A program made the position numbers and the translations under genes. DNA of 12,103 bases from CAIOZW01 sp049318845 (GTDB lineage Bacteria; Acidobacteriota; Blastocatellia; RBC074). The stretch spans positions 1 to 12,103 of the forward strand of contig JBMOFH010000101.1 of assembly GCA_049318845.1 (NCBI GenBank), given 5' to 3'. The first letter of the stretch is position 1, and every line of letters starts with the position of its first letter. This document shows positions 1 to 6,757 of the stretch, in pieces. The notes below the pieces were generated by a model, which made no database searches, was not told the origin of the DNA, and saw nothing but the letters and a program-made list of their open reading frames with translations.

Positions 1-801
1 GTTGTGGCAGGTCGCACAGTTCGGGCCACGCGGATCGCCACTCTTCCAGAGTTGGCCGTGCACGCTCTTCGCAAAGTCGTTCAGGATCCCTTCGTGGCAC
101 TTACTGCAGGTCAGCGGCAGCCTCGTGTGAGAGATCATCGCCGCCGGATCGGACTTTGCCTTTACATCGTGCGCGCCATGGCAGTCACTGCAGGTCGCCG
201 AGATACTCAATCCAGCGTCATACATCCCCTTGCCATGCGCACTACTCCGGAAATTTTGAATGAAATGGGCCGGGGCCAGACCATAATCCCTGATCACCTT
301 CTCGTCGGTGTGGCAACCGGCACAGGTCTCGGCAATCTTGAAGCGATTGACCTTCGATCGATGGTCGTCTTTCCGAAAGATCTCGTGATTGCCGTGACAG
401 TCGACGCAACCGGCGGCCGGCTTTCCTCCGACACGTGTCGAAGCATGGATGCTCGACGCCTGCTCCTGCGCCATCCCCTCGTGACACGTCGCGCAGGAGA
501 CCTTCCGCGGAGTCGGATCGTGCGGATACTCCCGGATATCGACGTGGCAAGAGACACAGTCATTTGTACCATGGACAGACTCACCAAATATCGACTCATT
601 TACGTAGACGCTGCTCGATTTGCCGTCAAGCTCCTTCACCGCCTGTGGATCATTATGGCAGGCAAGACATTCAGCGTTACCCATTGCCGGCCCTGCCTTC
701 GCAACAACACCCTTCTGCGCACTAATCCTGCCGCTGCCACATATGAGACTGGCCATCAGAAATGCGGTACAGACCACTCCTTTGAGAATTCTAATCTTCA
801 T
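1..801 (-). CDS. Multiheme c-type cytochrome, at least eight hemes (3' end outside window)
   Basis: The frame is open from an ATG at 801 to the left edge, giving 267 residues with no stop. Eight CxxCH heme sites are visible, with first cysteines at residues 45, 82, 103, 132, 160, 204, 232 and 262. Residues 1-29 look like a Sec signal peptide (basic start, hydrophobic stretch, ISA before QKG), so the protein should be exported and matured in the periplasm. Between hemes are repeated Ser-x-His-Gly or similar motifs (SVHG, SIHA, SAHG, SVHG) and CHG-x-H motifs that can supply distal histidine ligands. This dense, regular spacing is typical of cytochrome c3/c7-like multiheme proteins. Some relatives continue into a C-terminal membrane b-type cytochrome that oxidises quinol, but that part would lie outside the window. 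No clear Shine-Dalgarno precedes the ATG and the upstream 15 bases are AT-rich; the start rests on the signal peptide. It is the last visible gene of the cytochrome cluster. Confidence 0.9.
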   Translation of the reverse strand, partial: MKIRILKGVVCTAFLMASLICGSGRISAQKGVVAKAGPAMGNAECLACHNDPQAVKELDGKSSSVYVNESIFGESVHGTNDCVSCHVDIREYPHDPTPRKVSCATCHEGMAQEQASSIHASTRVGGKPAAGCVDCHGNHEIFRKDDHRSKVNRFKIAETCAGCHTDEKVIRDYGLAPAHFIQNFRSSAHGKGMYDAGLSISATCSDCHGAHDVKAKSDPAAMISHTRLPLTCSKCHEGILNDFAKSVHGQLWKSGDPRGPNCATCHN

Positions 802-942
802 ATAATTTAAATGTACACTTGAATGCGACTTACAGGATTACTCGTACAGCGGCAGATCAAAAAGCCAAGTCAACGAGGCAAGGGTGGCTCGGACAGCCCG
901 ATCACATCGCACAACAAAGGAGGTCTCCGCTCTTCCTGAACC

Positions 943-970
943 GGTCAGCTCGGCAGACGCTCCGCTGACC
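943..970 (-). other. Hairpin downstream of the monoheme cytochrome gene
   Basis: A perfect 7-bp inverted repeat (GGTCAGC / GCTGACC) with a 14-base loop lies 27 bases past the stop of the monoheme cytochrome gene. G-U pairs could lengthen it in the minus-strand transcript. No U-run follows, so it is a poor intrinsic terminator. It could instead be a pause or an mRNA-stability element between this gene and the multiheme gene downstream. Confidence 0.3.
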
Positions 971-996
971 AGCCGGAAAGAGGCTCTCAGAACCAG

Positions 997-1335
997 CTAT
1001 TTCTTAGCCAACTCACGAACATAATCGACCAGCTTCTTGCAGGTATCATCGCCAAGCGACGTACCGTAACCAGGCATTTTCCCGGCCCCCTTCGAAATGA
1101 TCTGATGAAGTTTATCGTTCGACAGTGACTGAACCTCCTTCGAACGGAGATCACGCAGACCCGCCTTCTTTCCATACGCTGATGAACCACTGCCGTCCGG
1201 GGAGTGGCAGACCGCGCACTTCTGCAAATATGTCGCCTTCCCATCCTGGAAAGCACCAGGCGTTGCACTTGCCGATCCGCCACCGAGTATCGTCAGCCCG
1301 GCCGCAACCACCATCGCACTTATCATCTTTTTCAT
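997..1335 (-). CDS. Small periplasmic monoheme class I cytochrome c
   Basis: The product is 112 residues. Residues 1-24 are a signal peptide ending in ASA, so the mature protein is about 88 residues, normal for a class I cytochrome c. The heme site CAVCH is at residues 40-44. The likely axial methionine is M87 in the KMPGY motif, and the C-terminal helix (KLVDYVRELAKK) is typical of the fold. The ATG at 1335 follows a good ribosome site (GGGAG, 7 bases upstream). It probably shuttles electrons in the periplasm between an inner-membrane donor or acceptor and the decaheme/porin conduit encoded upstream; the partner is inferred from position only. It sits 144 bases downstream of the porin gene on the same strand. 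That gap has no strong terminator but does contain a palindrome that could mark a separate promoter. Confidence 0.92.
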   Translation of the reverse strand: MKKMISAMVVAAGLTILGGGSASATPGAFQDGKATYLQKCAVCHSPDGSGSSAYGKKAGLRDLRSKEVQSLSNDKLHQIISKGAGKMPGYGTSLGDDTCKKLVDYVRELAKK

Positions 1336-1415
1336 CGTGAGTCTCCCTGTTGTTGAGTTGTAATTGAGTTGAAGAAGTACCGGCGACGGGGCAACCTTGT
1401 GATCACCCCACCACC

Positions 1416-1427
1416 TTACAATTGTAA
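1416..1427. promoter_or_regulatory. 12-bp perfect palindrome between porin and monoheme cytochrome genes
   Basis: TTACAATTGTAA is a perfect palindrome lying 80 bases upstream of the monoheme cytochrome start. Read on the minus strand it contains TACAAT, a good -10-like hexamer, but I see no convincing -35 at the right distance. It may be an operator or part of an internal promoter for the downstream cytochromes. A second, shorter palindrome (GTGATCAC) lies about 10 bases nearer the gene. Function is inferred only. Confidence 0.3.
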
Positions 1428-1479
1428 CTAACGCTAACTATCTATCCTTACAGGCTCAATAACTCCTGTGGCCCATTAC

Positions 1480-3615
1480 CTAGAAGGTGAACCTCAGGCT
1501 CGAGGTCAGGATATTCGAGCGATAGTCGGAAAATGAGTAACTCGTCTCATTGTAACTGTAGTGCCGGTAACTGAAATTGCCGGTCACGTGGTTGCTGAAA
1601 CGGTAGGACAACCGTGCCTCGGGATTATGACGCCGAAGCGGATAGGTATTGACTATATCGTAAATACTCGACGTCGCAGTCGAAGCACCTCGATCCATTA
1701 TGTAGTAATAGTAGAGCATGAAATCCAATCGGTCGGTCAGACCAAACCGGGTATTGAGGTAGAGGGAGTTCATGCGCGAATAGTAGAGTGACCTGCCCGA
1801 ACGGAGTGTCCGCGTCGCATCGTAATAGAGCAGGTTGGCGACCGACGACATATCGTGATAGTCGTACCCAGCATCGAGACTGACGCGCGTGTTCGGCTCG
1901 AAATTTCCGGAGATGGTGTAGGCACGCAGATCGGAATTGTTGAGCACCTGTGGCGTCGGATTCTTTCGGTCGAGCGACATGAAGGAACCATTGAACGATA
2001 AGGTATCGGTCACCTTGATCTGGGCTCTCGCCCGGAGCCGTGTATGCTCGAGAGGACTGATGCGGACAAACGCGTTGTTGCTCTGGCCACGCTCGTAGTC
2101 GAGGGCAAGGCTCGTTCGATCGGTCGGACGGACACGGATGCCACCATTGAAGGAGTTGGTCTGAATCGACTCTGTCTCGGTGCCGATTCCAGCCGCCGCG
2201 GTCCACCCGGCTGCCGTACCAGACTGGTTGATCCCGTCCAGCGTCACTTCGCGCTTCTGAGCGCGCCAACTGGCATGGCCGTAAAATTTCTTACCATAAT
2301 TGGCGGCCAGATCGAGAATGTTGCGATAGGAGGTCAGATCGGTCAGCCGGCTGTCACTGGTCAAAGAGATCACTGTCGCCTTGACACCCGCGGCATTCTG
2401 CGTGAGGCTGTTTGAACTGAAGAGTGCATCCCCTTCGATCTTCCACGAAGTAAAATTGAAAGTGTTGGTTAGTGTCCAGTGGCTGTTCAGGTCGAGGCTC
2501 AACCCGGCATCAAAGACCTTGCCCGGCCGCTCGATGTTACCGCTGCCAACCAGCTTCTTCTCGAGGATCGTCGAGCTGTTGCTCGCGATTCCGGTCGAGA
2601 TCTCATAGTATGGCGCCTTCATCCGCTCGTCATCGATGAAACCACGCAGCACGACGTGCAGTCGATCACTGATCGATCCACGAACATTGGCACGCGTGAC
2701 GATCGCCCGTGAACGGAGCGGCACATCACGATCGAGTGAGGTGATCGCGCCCGGTCGGGGAGCCGGCTGCCCAAATCCCGCATCGAGCCCCAGCTTCGAT
2801 GTGATCGTCGGATCGTTACGGAACTCGCGATAGAAGGTCTCGGCTCCGAAATTCCAGCCCTTCCAGTTGACCTCCATCCCCGCCGTGTAGTCGTTGGTAT
2901 GCCAGCGCGCGTCGCCCAGCAACTGGAACATATCACTCTCATAACTGTAGGTTGGATTCCACCGCCCCTTCGCCATGCTCCGGCCATATCCTAGATTGAA
3001 CTGAACTGCCCGCCGTGGCAGCAGCTTCAGCCGATAATCCGAGACCTGCTGCCGAAGATCGTGATTGCGATACCCAAGGACGAACTCCGGGCCAAGCGTC
3101 CGGAAATAATTGAAGCGGCGAACCGATGCGTCGAACTGATAGACGCGGTTCTTGTCCATCCGCATAGTCATACTCTGCGCGACGTCACCACCGGAATTGT
3201 TGGCATCGACCTTCAGGAAATCGAAGAGGACCCCGGTGCCTGGCCGCGCACGCATATCGAGCGAATAGTCGAGCAGCCGGAACCCGTCACGGACATTGAC
3301 GTCCGAGAGAAACCGGTCGCGGTTTCCGCCTGTACTCTCCGAACGATACCCAACCTCCATCGACGAACGTGTTGAATAGATCCCCCACTGCGTCCCCGCC
3401 TCGGGCGGCGCCGACTTCGTGATGGTGCTCTTGTCGATCGCCACCTTTGCCCGCTCACCCTCAGCGGCCATCTCCTTCACCTGCTGACTCGTATCCTGCT
3501 TCTCGACACTCTGCTGTGCCAGCACCGGCGTCCCGAAAGCGAGAAGCCCCGTCGTCAGCAAAGCAACACCCAAGTAATCTGTAACTCGTGATTTTATCTG
3601 GTCTCTGTGTCTCAT
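1480..3615 (-). CDS. MtrB/PioB-type outer-membrane beta-barrel (porin of a porin-cytochrome conduit)
   Basis: The product is 711 residues; Shewanella MtrB is about 700. Residues 1-33 are a signal peptide ending VLA before QQ. The mature protein is built of alternating polar and aromatic/hydrophobic strands such as FNYFRTLGPEF, DFMLYYYYIMD and NFSYRHYSY. It ends in LRFTF, the terminal Phe signature recognised by the BAM complex. In known MtrAB/PioAB complexes the barrel wraps the decaheme cytochrome; here the decaheme gene is immediately upstream, 17 bases away. The frame stays open upstream into the decaheme gene, but residues there are Arg/Ser-rich antisense-like sequence. The ATG at 3615 has a GAGG site 6 bases upstream and opens the signal peptide, so it is chosen. 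No cysteine is present, unlike Shewanella MtrB, which carries an N-terminal CxxC. Family assignment rests on context, size and barrel features. Confidence 0.85.
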   Translation of the reverse strand: MRHRDQIKSRVTDYLGVALLTTGLLAFGTPVLAQQSVEKQDTSQQVKEMAAEGERAKVAIDKSTITKSAPPEAGTQWGIYSTRSSMEVGYRSESTGGNRDRFLSDVNVRDGFRLLDYSLDMRARPGTGVLFDFLKVDANNSGGDVAQSMTMRMDKNRVYQFDASVRRFNYFRTLGPEFVLGYRNHDLRQQVSDYRLKLLPRRAVQFNLGYGRSMAKGRWNPTYSYESDMFQLLGDARWHTNDYTAGMEVNWKGWNFGAETFYREFRNDPTITSKLGLDAGFGQPAPRPGAITSLDRDVPLRSRAIVTRANVRGSISDRLHVVLRGFIDDERMKAPYYEISTGIASNSSTILEKKLVGSGNIERPGKVFDAGLSLDLNSHWTLTNTFNFTSWKIEGDALFSSNSLTQNAAGVKATVISLTSDSRLTDLTSYRNILDLAANYGKKFYGHASWRAQKREVTLDGINQSGTAAGWTAAAGIGTETESIQTNSFNGGIRVRPTDRTSLALDYERGQSNNAFVRISPLEHTRLRARAQIKVTDTLSFNGSFMSLDRKNPTPQVLNNSDLRAYTISGNFEPNTRVSLDAGYDYHDMSSVANLLYYDATRTLRSGRSLYYSRMNSLYLNTRFGLTDRLDFMLYYYYIMDRGASTATSSIYDIVNTYPLRRHNPEARLSYRFSNHVTGNFSYRHYSYNETSYSFSDYRSNILTSSLRFTF

Positions 3616-3631
3616 GGTCTGCCTCACTTTC

Positions 3632-4684
3632 CTACCGGTAGAACCGATCCTTGTTGGATCCGTGAATTTCCAGGTGGCACGAAGTGCAATTCGCGATCCG
3701 TGGCGCATTGATGTCGTGGAAGGACGGGGTCGTTGGCCCGATGCCCGCTCCCTCGACGGTCGCGCCCGGCGCGTTTGAATGGCACTCAAGACAGAGCATC
3801 TTGACCGTGTTGCGAACCAGCAGCTTCGGATTGGTCGAACCGTGCGGCGTATGGCAGGCCTGGCACCCCTCGACCTTGATCGGCGCGTGCTCGTAAACGA
3901 AGGGTCCCTGTTTGTCAGCATGGCACTTGACGCACTGCTGATCTCCAGTCACAGTGCTGCGCATGTTGCGCGGTGAGAATCCACCGTGATGATTATGGCA
4001 ATCCGAACACTTCATTCCACCTTCCGGCACCTTGTGATGAAATGGCTTCTGGAAGGAAGACTTCTGATCGGAGTGGCACTTGTAGCAGCTGTCAGGCTCC
4101 TTGTCCTTCAGCAGGAACTGGAGCCGCTTTGGTGAATGCGACGAATGGCAATCCGCGCAGGAGACCCCGCTCCGGAAATGTTCACTGCGGCGATAGTTGA
4201 ATCGCTCGTCACCACGCCCCTGTGTTCCCTCGTGGCACTTCAGACAGACCTTGCTCGATTCGACCGGAGAGAGCTCGTCGATCGCCGTCATTCCGGCCGC
4301 CTTCGACCGCCCCTCGTTATTCATCAGCACCGTCGCCTCTGACTCCTTGCTGCCCTTCAGGAGCTGGTCGATCTCCTTGTAGTAGGCGACGTGATCGCGT
4401 GCCCCACCGTGGCACGCCTCGCAGCTCTGACGATCTTTCGGCATATCGTTACCAAGCCGGTTGTGAGCCGTCAGCTGATAGAATGTCGCCTCCGCCGAAT
4501 GGCACTCCGCACAACTTTCGCTGCCAATATACTTGCCTTCGCCTTGCTTATCAGGTGCCCCGGCCACCGCAACCCCGGCTGCACTCTCCGCCGCACCAGA
4601 TACCGCCGACGACCTCAAACTGAGTAACGCCGCCGATATTCCGACGATGAAGAACATCACGATGATCAGTTTAGTGTATTTCAT
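3632..4684 (-). CDS. Decaheme c-type cytochrome of the MtrA/DmsE/PioA type
   Basis: The product is 350 residues with ten CxxCH heme sites, first cysteines at 58, 88, 147, 176, 200, 226, 251, 274, 298 and 333. Residues 5-21 form a hydrophobic signal or anchor segment. Length and heme number match MtrA (333 residues, ten hemes). Segments such as PFVYEHAPIKVEGCQACH followed by TPHGS are characteristic of the DmsE/MtrA family. In that family the cytochrome lies inside an MtrB-type barrel and carries electrons across the outer membrane; the barrel gene is the next one, 17 bases downstream, which supports the pairing. The ATG at 4684 has a GAGGAA site 7 bases upstream. That site lies beside two mutually exclusive hairpins (4696-4730). 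A 269-base gap separates it from the pentaheme gene upstream, so it could have its own promoter. Whether it reduces an external acceptor or oxidises a donor cannot be decided here. Confidence 0.93.
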   Translation of the reverse strand: MKYTKLIIVMFFIVGISAALLSLRSSAVSGAAESAAGVAVAGAPDKQGEGKYIGSESCAECHSAEATFYQLTAHNRLGNDMPKDRQSCEACHGGARDHVAYYKEIDQLLKGSKESEATVLMNNEGRSKAAGMTAIDELSPVESSKVCLKCHEGTQGRGDERFNYRRSEHFRSGVSCADCHSSHSPKRLQFLLKDKEPDSCYKCHSDQKSSFQKPFHHKVPEGGMKCSDCHNHHGGFSPRNMRSTVTGDQQCVKCHADKQGPFVYEHAPIKVEGCQACHTPHGSTNPKLLVRNTVKMLCLECHSNAPGATVEGAGIGPTTPSFHDINAPRIANCTSCHLEIHGSNKDRFYR

Positions 4685-4691
4685 GGAAGTG

Positions 4692-4730
4692 TTCCTCGAT
4701 CAGATTCCGTGATCGAAACCCCGGAATCTG
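4692..4730 (-). promoter_or_regulatory. Competing hairpins around the decaheme ribosome binding site
   Basis: In the minus-strand transcript, CAGATTCCG and CGGAATCTG (4730-4722 and 4709-4701) form a perfect 9-bp stem with a 12-base loop. An alternative stem, TCGATCA with TGATCGA (4716-4710 and 4702-4696, 7 bp, 7-base loop), shares bases with the first and reaches into the GAGGAA ribosome site (4697-4692). The two cannot form together. This may tune translation of the decaheme gene, or either inverted repeat may instead be a protein-binding site in DNA. Structure is seen; role is inferred. Confidence 0.4.
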
Positions 4731-4860
4731 TTGAATGAATGATTTATGATGCCGTCCTAACATAACTTTTCAGGCTTTACTCTTTGGGCTTTCAACTGGC
4801 TTCGCTGATGCCCGCGGCGATCCACTTCAACGACCACCGAGTTCCCGAAAGCCACCGTAT

Positions 4861-4958
4861 CGCCCGCCGTCCGCCCGCCGATCACCACCCAATTCAGCCG
4901 CCATCCGGCTACTGTTGGCTACTGGTAATCGCTGCCCTCGCTACTTGCCCTCGCTACT
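4861..4958. repeat. Cluster of short tandem duplications after the pentaheme gene
   Basis: A 13-bp unit (TGCCCTCGCTACT) occurs twice head to tail at 4933-4945 and 4946-4958; the second copy includes the pentaheme stop codon. Just beyond it, GGCTACTG is repeated at 4907 and 4917, and CGCCCGCCG at 4861 and 4872. These look like small slippage duplications in a non-coding spacer. No function is apparent. Confidence 0.7.
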
Positions 4959-5856
4959 GATTAGGGTAGAGTTTCTTGCGTAGCGCATCCTTGAGCCTCG
5001 TTCCCTGCTCGTAAACCGCATCGGCCCTCTGCCTGACATTGCCCGTCTCGAAAGTATGGAATCCCGCCTTCGCCTCGCCCATCAGCGCCCTGACACGCCT
5101 CATCTCCTCCTGATCCGTGCCCGGATCCATCTTCCTCCTGCCAGCCTCATCGAGCAGCCGATCGGCCCACGCCACGATCATGCTCGCGCGACGAATCGCC
5201 TGCATGGCCTCATTCGCACCGGTCCCCATCCCCGGATTGCGTGGCAACCCGGAATTGGTGGCGTCGTGGCATTTCGCGCACATCTCTGCTGTCTGCTCTG
5301 GTGTGTAGATCACCTCGGAGGCCATATGGGCGTGACAGGTATTGCAGCTCGGGCTTAGATCGGCCCACTTCTGACCTTTCGATGCCTGGTAATGTTTGCT
5401 CTCGATGAATGCCGCGACAAATGGCTGATGACACTCGCGACAAGTTACGGACAGATTCTTTGGATTGAGTCGACTGGCCGGATTCGAGGCCGGAAGCATC
5501 CCCGCGTGGGCGCGGTTCTGATCAGCCTCCTTCGGACTCCCGCCGTGACATTTGTCACAACTGATTCCGCTCACTTTATGTGTCGAAATATGCCACTCCG
5601 CATATCGGCTCGTCAGCCTGAGCGGACTCGAAAGCCTCGAATGGCACCACACACACTCATTTCCCCTGAAGACCGCCATCTCATCCTGGCCGGCCCCGCT
5701 TACTGCTTCAACTTTTGCCGCACCCGCCGTTCCTGAATCTCCGACGTCGGCCGCCTCACCAATCGGCGCAACCGGACTCACATCAAATTTCGAAAACGAC
5801 AGAAACAGCAGAATCAGAACGAGAAAGACTAAGGCAACTACACTTTTGATTCTCAT
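4954..5856 (-). CDS. Pentaheme c-type cytochrome with helical C-terminal region
   Basis: The product is 300 residues with five CxxCH sites, first cysteines at 68, 100, 139, 171 and 193. Residues 5-22 are strongly hydrophobic and no clear cleavage motif follows closely, so it may be a membrane-anchored periplasmic cytochrome rather than a soluble one. Residues 35-62 are an Ala/Gly-rich linker. After the last heme, about 95 residues (215-300) are heme-free and rich in Ala, Arg and Glu, likely long helices. This hemes-then-helices order recalls NrfA/HAO-like and cytochrome c554-like proteins, but it is far shorter than NrfA and no catalytic motif is evident. The ATG at 5856 is chosen over a TTG two codons upstream because GGGGGG lies 8 bases before the ATG and too close to the TTG. 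It is the first gene of the minus-strand cytochrome set and follows a long leader. A role as periplasmic electron carrier is inferred. Confidence 0.88.
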   Translation of the reverse strand: MRIKSVVALVFLVLILLFLSFSKFDVSPVAPIGEAADVGDSGTAGAAKVEAVSGAGQDEMAVFRGNECVWCHSRLSSPLRLTSRYAEWHISTHKVSGISCDKCHGGSPKEADQNRAHAGMLPASNPASRLNPKNLSVTCRECHQPFVAAFIESKHYQASKGQKWADLSPSCNTCHAHMASEVIYTPEQTAEMCAKCHDATNSGLPRNPGMGTGANEAMQAIRRASMIVAWADRLLDEAGRRKMDPGTDQEEMRRVRALMGEAKAGFHTFETGNVRQRADAVYEQGTRLKDALRKKLYPNQ

Positions 5857-5864
5857 GGTCAATT

Positions 5865-5886
5865 CCCCCCGGGCCCCGAAGGTCCC
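5865..5886 (-). promoter_or_regulatory. UUCG-capped hairpin abutting the pentaheme ribosome site
   Basis: In the transcript GGGACC, loop UUCG, GGGCCC (5886-5871) forms a short stem with one A-G mismatch closed by the very stable C(UUCG)G loop. It is followed directly by GGGGGG (5870-5865), the probable ribosome site, 8 bases before the ATG at 5856. A stable stem next to the ribosome site could limit or position initiation. Role inferred. Confidence 0.35.
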
Positions 5887-6066
5887 CTCAGAATTGGAAT
5901 TACAAAAAGCGATCCAACAATTCAGCCTTCTGCTGGCCAGCCTTGCACTGGCCGGAAACCGGTACTGCCCGGTCAGTCATTCTCATCTTCGTCTGTTTAC
6001 CCCCTGCCAGCCGCCCGTGGCCTTTGCAATCTCCTGCGACCTCTGTCGACGGTTCTCTGTGGGTGA

Positions 6067-6097
6067 CGAGTTTTGTGTTTTTTTTATCACAAATTCG
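6067..6097. promoter_or_regulatory. Inverted repeat with an eight-T run at the predicted transcript start
   Basis: TTTGTG (6072-6077) and CACAAA (6088-6093) are separated by 10 bases that include eight consecutive T (6078-6085). Outer CGA/TCG triplets (6067-6069, 6095-6097) extend the symmetry with a one-base offset. It sits just downstream of the predicted -10 of the pentaheme promoter, so it could be an operator or a 5'-end mRNA stem. Half-sites resemble those of CRP or Rex type regulators, but the spacing (10) fits neither consensus. Confidence 0.35.
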
Positions 6098-6104
6098 TAA
6101 CTGA

Positions 6105-6133
6105 AATGTAGAGCAACCTACCCGATACGTCAA
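6105..6133 (-). promoter_or_regulatory. Predicted sigma70-type promoter of the cytochrome cluster
   Basis: On the minus strand TTGACG (-35, 6133-6128) is followed by a 17-base spacer and TACATT (-10, 6110-6105). This matches 5/6 and 4/6 of the sigma70 consensus at ideal spacing. Transcription would start near 6098, leaving a leader of about 240 bases before the pentaheme ATG. That leader contains several inverted repeats (5935-5953 with GGCCAG/CTGGCC, 5958-5973 with ACCGG/CCGGT, and the stem at 5871-5886). This is the best promoter candidate I see upstream of the multiheme genes. Confidence 0.5.
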
Positions 6134-6757
6134 TCAATTTAAGGACTCTCGCGGGCCCGATTTCGACATTTCACCCAATTATCAGATCCTGTCAAAGGTA
6201 AACTTAGCCTGCAATCTAGACAACGACCCAGCCGCTGCAACTTTTTGCCCCACATGAAACCAACCTGCCCCACTAAGACAGTCTCACGATTGTTGCCAAT
6301 TTGTTACGACTGGAATGGCCCTCGATGGCAGGGGATCGCAGGACCGAGTATCGATCAGCCGTCGGTGATATGATTAATATTCTGGACGTGCCGGTCGGAA
6401 AAGATGTAGACTTCAGATGTTGTTTTTGCCAATTGAAATTTTGTCCACGACAGAGAATCCAGCGCCTGAACCTCGAGCTACTGATCCCCGGGCTAATGAT
6501 CAATTTTCAGGGCCGATCTTTTGGCCAGCGCAAACGTCATTGCAAACTGGCGCACAATTGATCCGTCTGCCAGAGCCGCTCTTTACTAATCCCTAAAAAC
6601 ACAATTCTGCTTCCCGTAAATTTCCCGGTGGAGATAGTGTCACGACCATTGAGTGAAATACTGGACCGCAGTTTGAACAGAGCAGTAGCCGTCTATTGGC
6701 AGGTAATTAGGACGACTATTGCTGAACGGGTACAACTCGACAGAGGTAAACAGACCG
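6134..6757. other. Non-coding stretch between cytochrome promoter and secreted-protein gene
   Basis: About 620 bases with no convincing gene. A short plus-strand open frame (6301-6561, TTG start) has a CCFCQLKFC cluster but no ribosome site and no protein-like character. TGCCCCAC occurs twice, at 6246 and 6266, exactly 20 bases (two helical turns) apart and about 120-140 bases upstream of the cytochrome promoter, which could suit an activator. No clear promoter for the plus-strand gene at 6758 was found, though it must lie here. Confidence 0.5.

Noticed and set aside
4..810. Plus-strand open frame of 268 residues at the left edge
   Set aside because: It is antisense to eight CxxCH motifs on the minus strand; the minus frame has a signal peptide and clear heme sites.
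863..889. AGCCA/TGGCT stem followed by five T on the minus strand as a terminator
   Set aside because: Only 5 bp with a 17-base loop; too weak to support.
3616..3921. N-terminal extension of the porin frame by 102 residues
   Set aside because: The extension overlaps the decaheme coding end, is Arg/Ser-rich with no domain character, and would bury the signal peptide.
5857..5862. TTG start two codons before the pentaheme ATG
   Set aside because: It leaves only two bases between the GGGGGG ribosome site and the start; the ATG has normal spacing.
5552..6100. Plus-strand open frame of 182 residues across the pentaheme 5' end and leader
   Set aside because: It is largely antisense to the cytochrome gene and has no ribosome site or recognisable protein features.
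6301..6561. Plus-strand open frame with CCFCQLKFC that might be a small zinc-binding protein
   Set aside because: TTG start, no ribosome site, odd composition and no supporting neighbour; probably chance.
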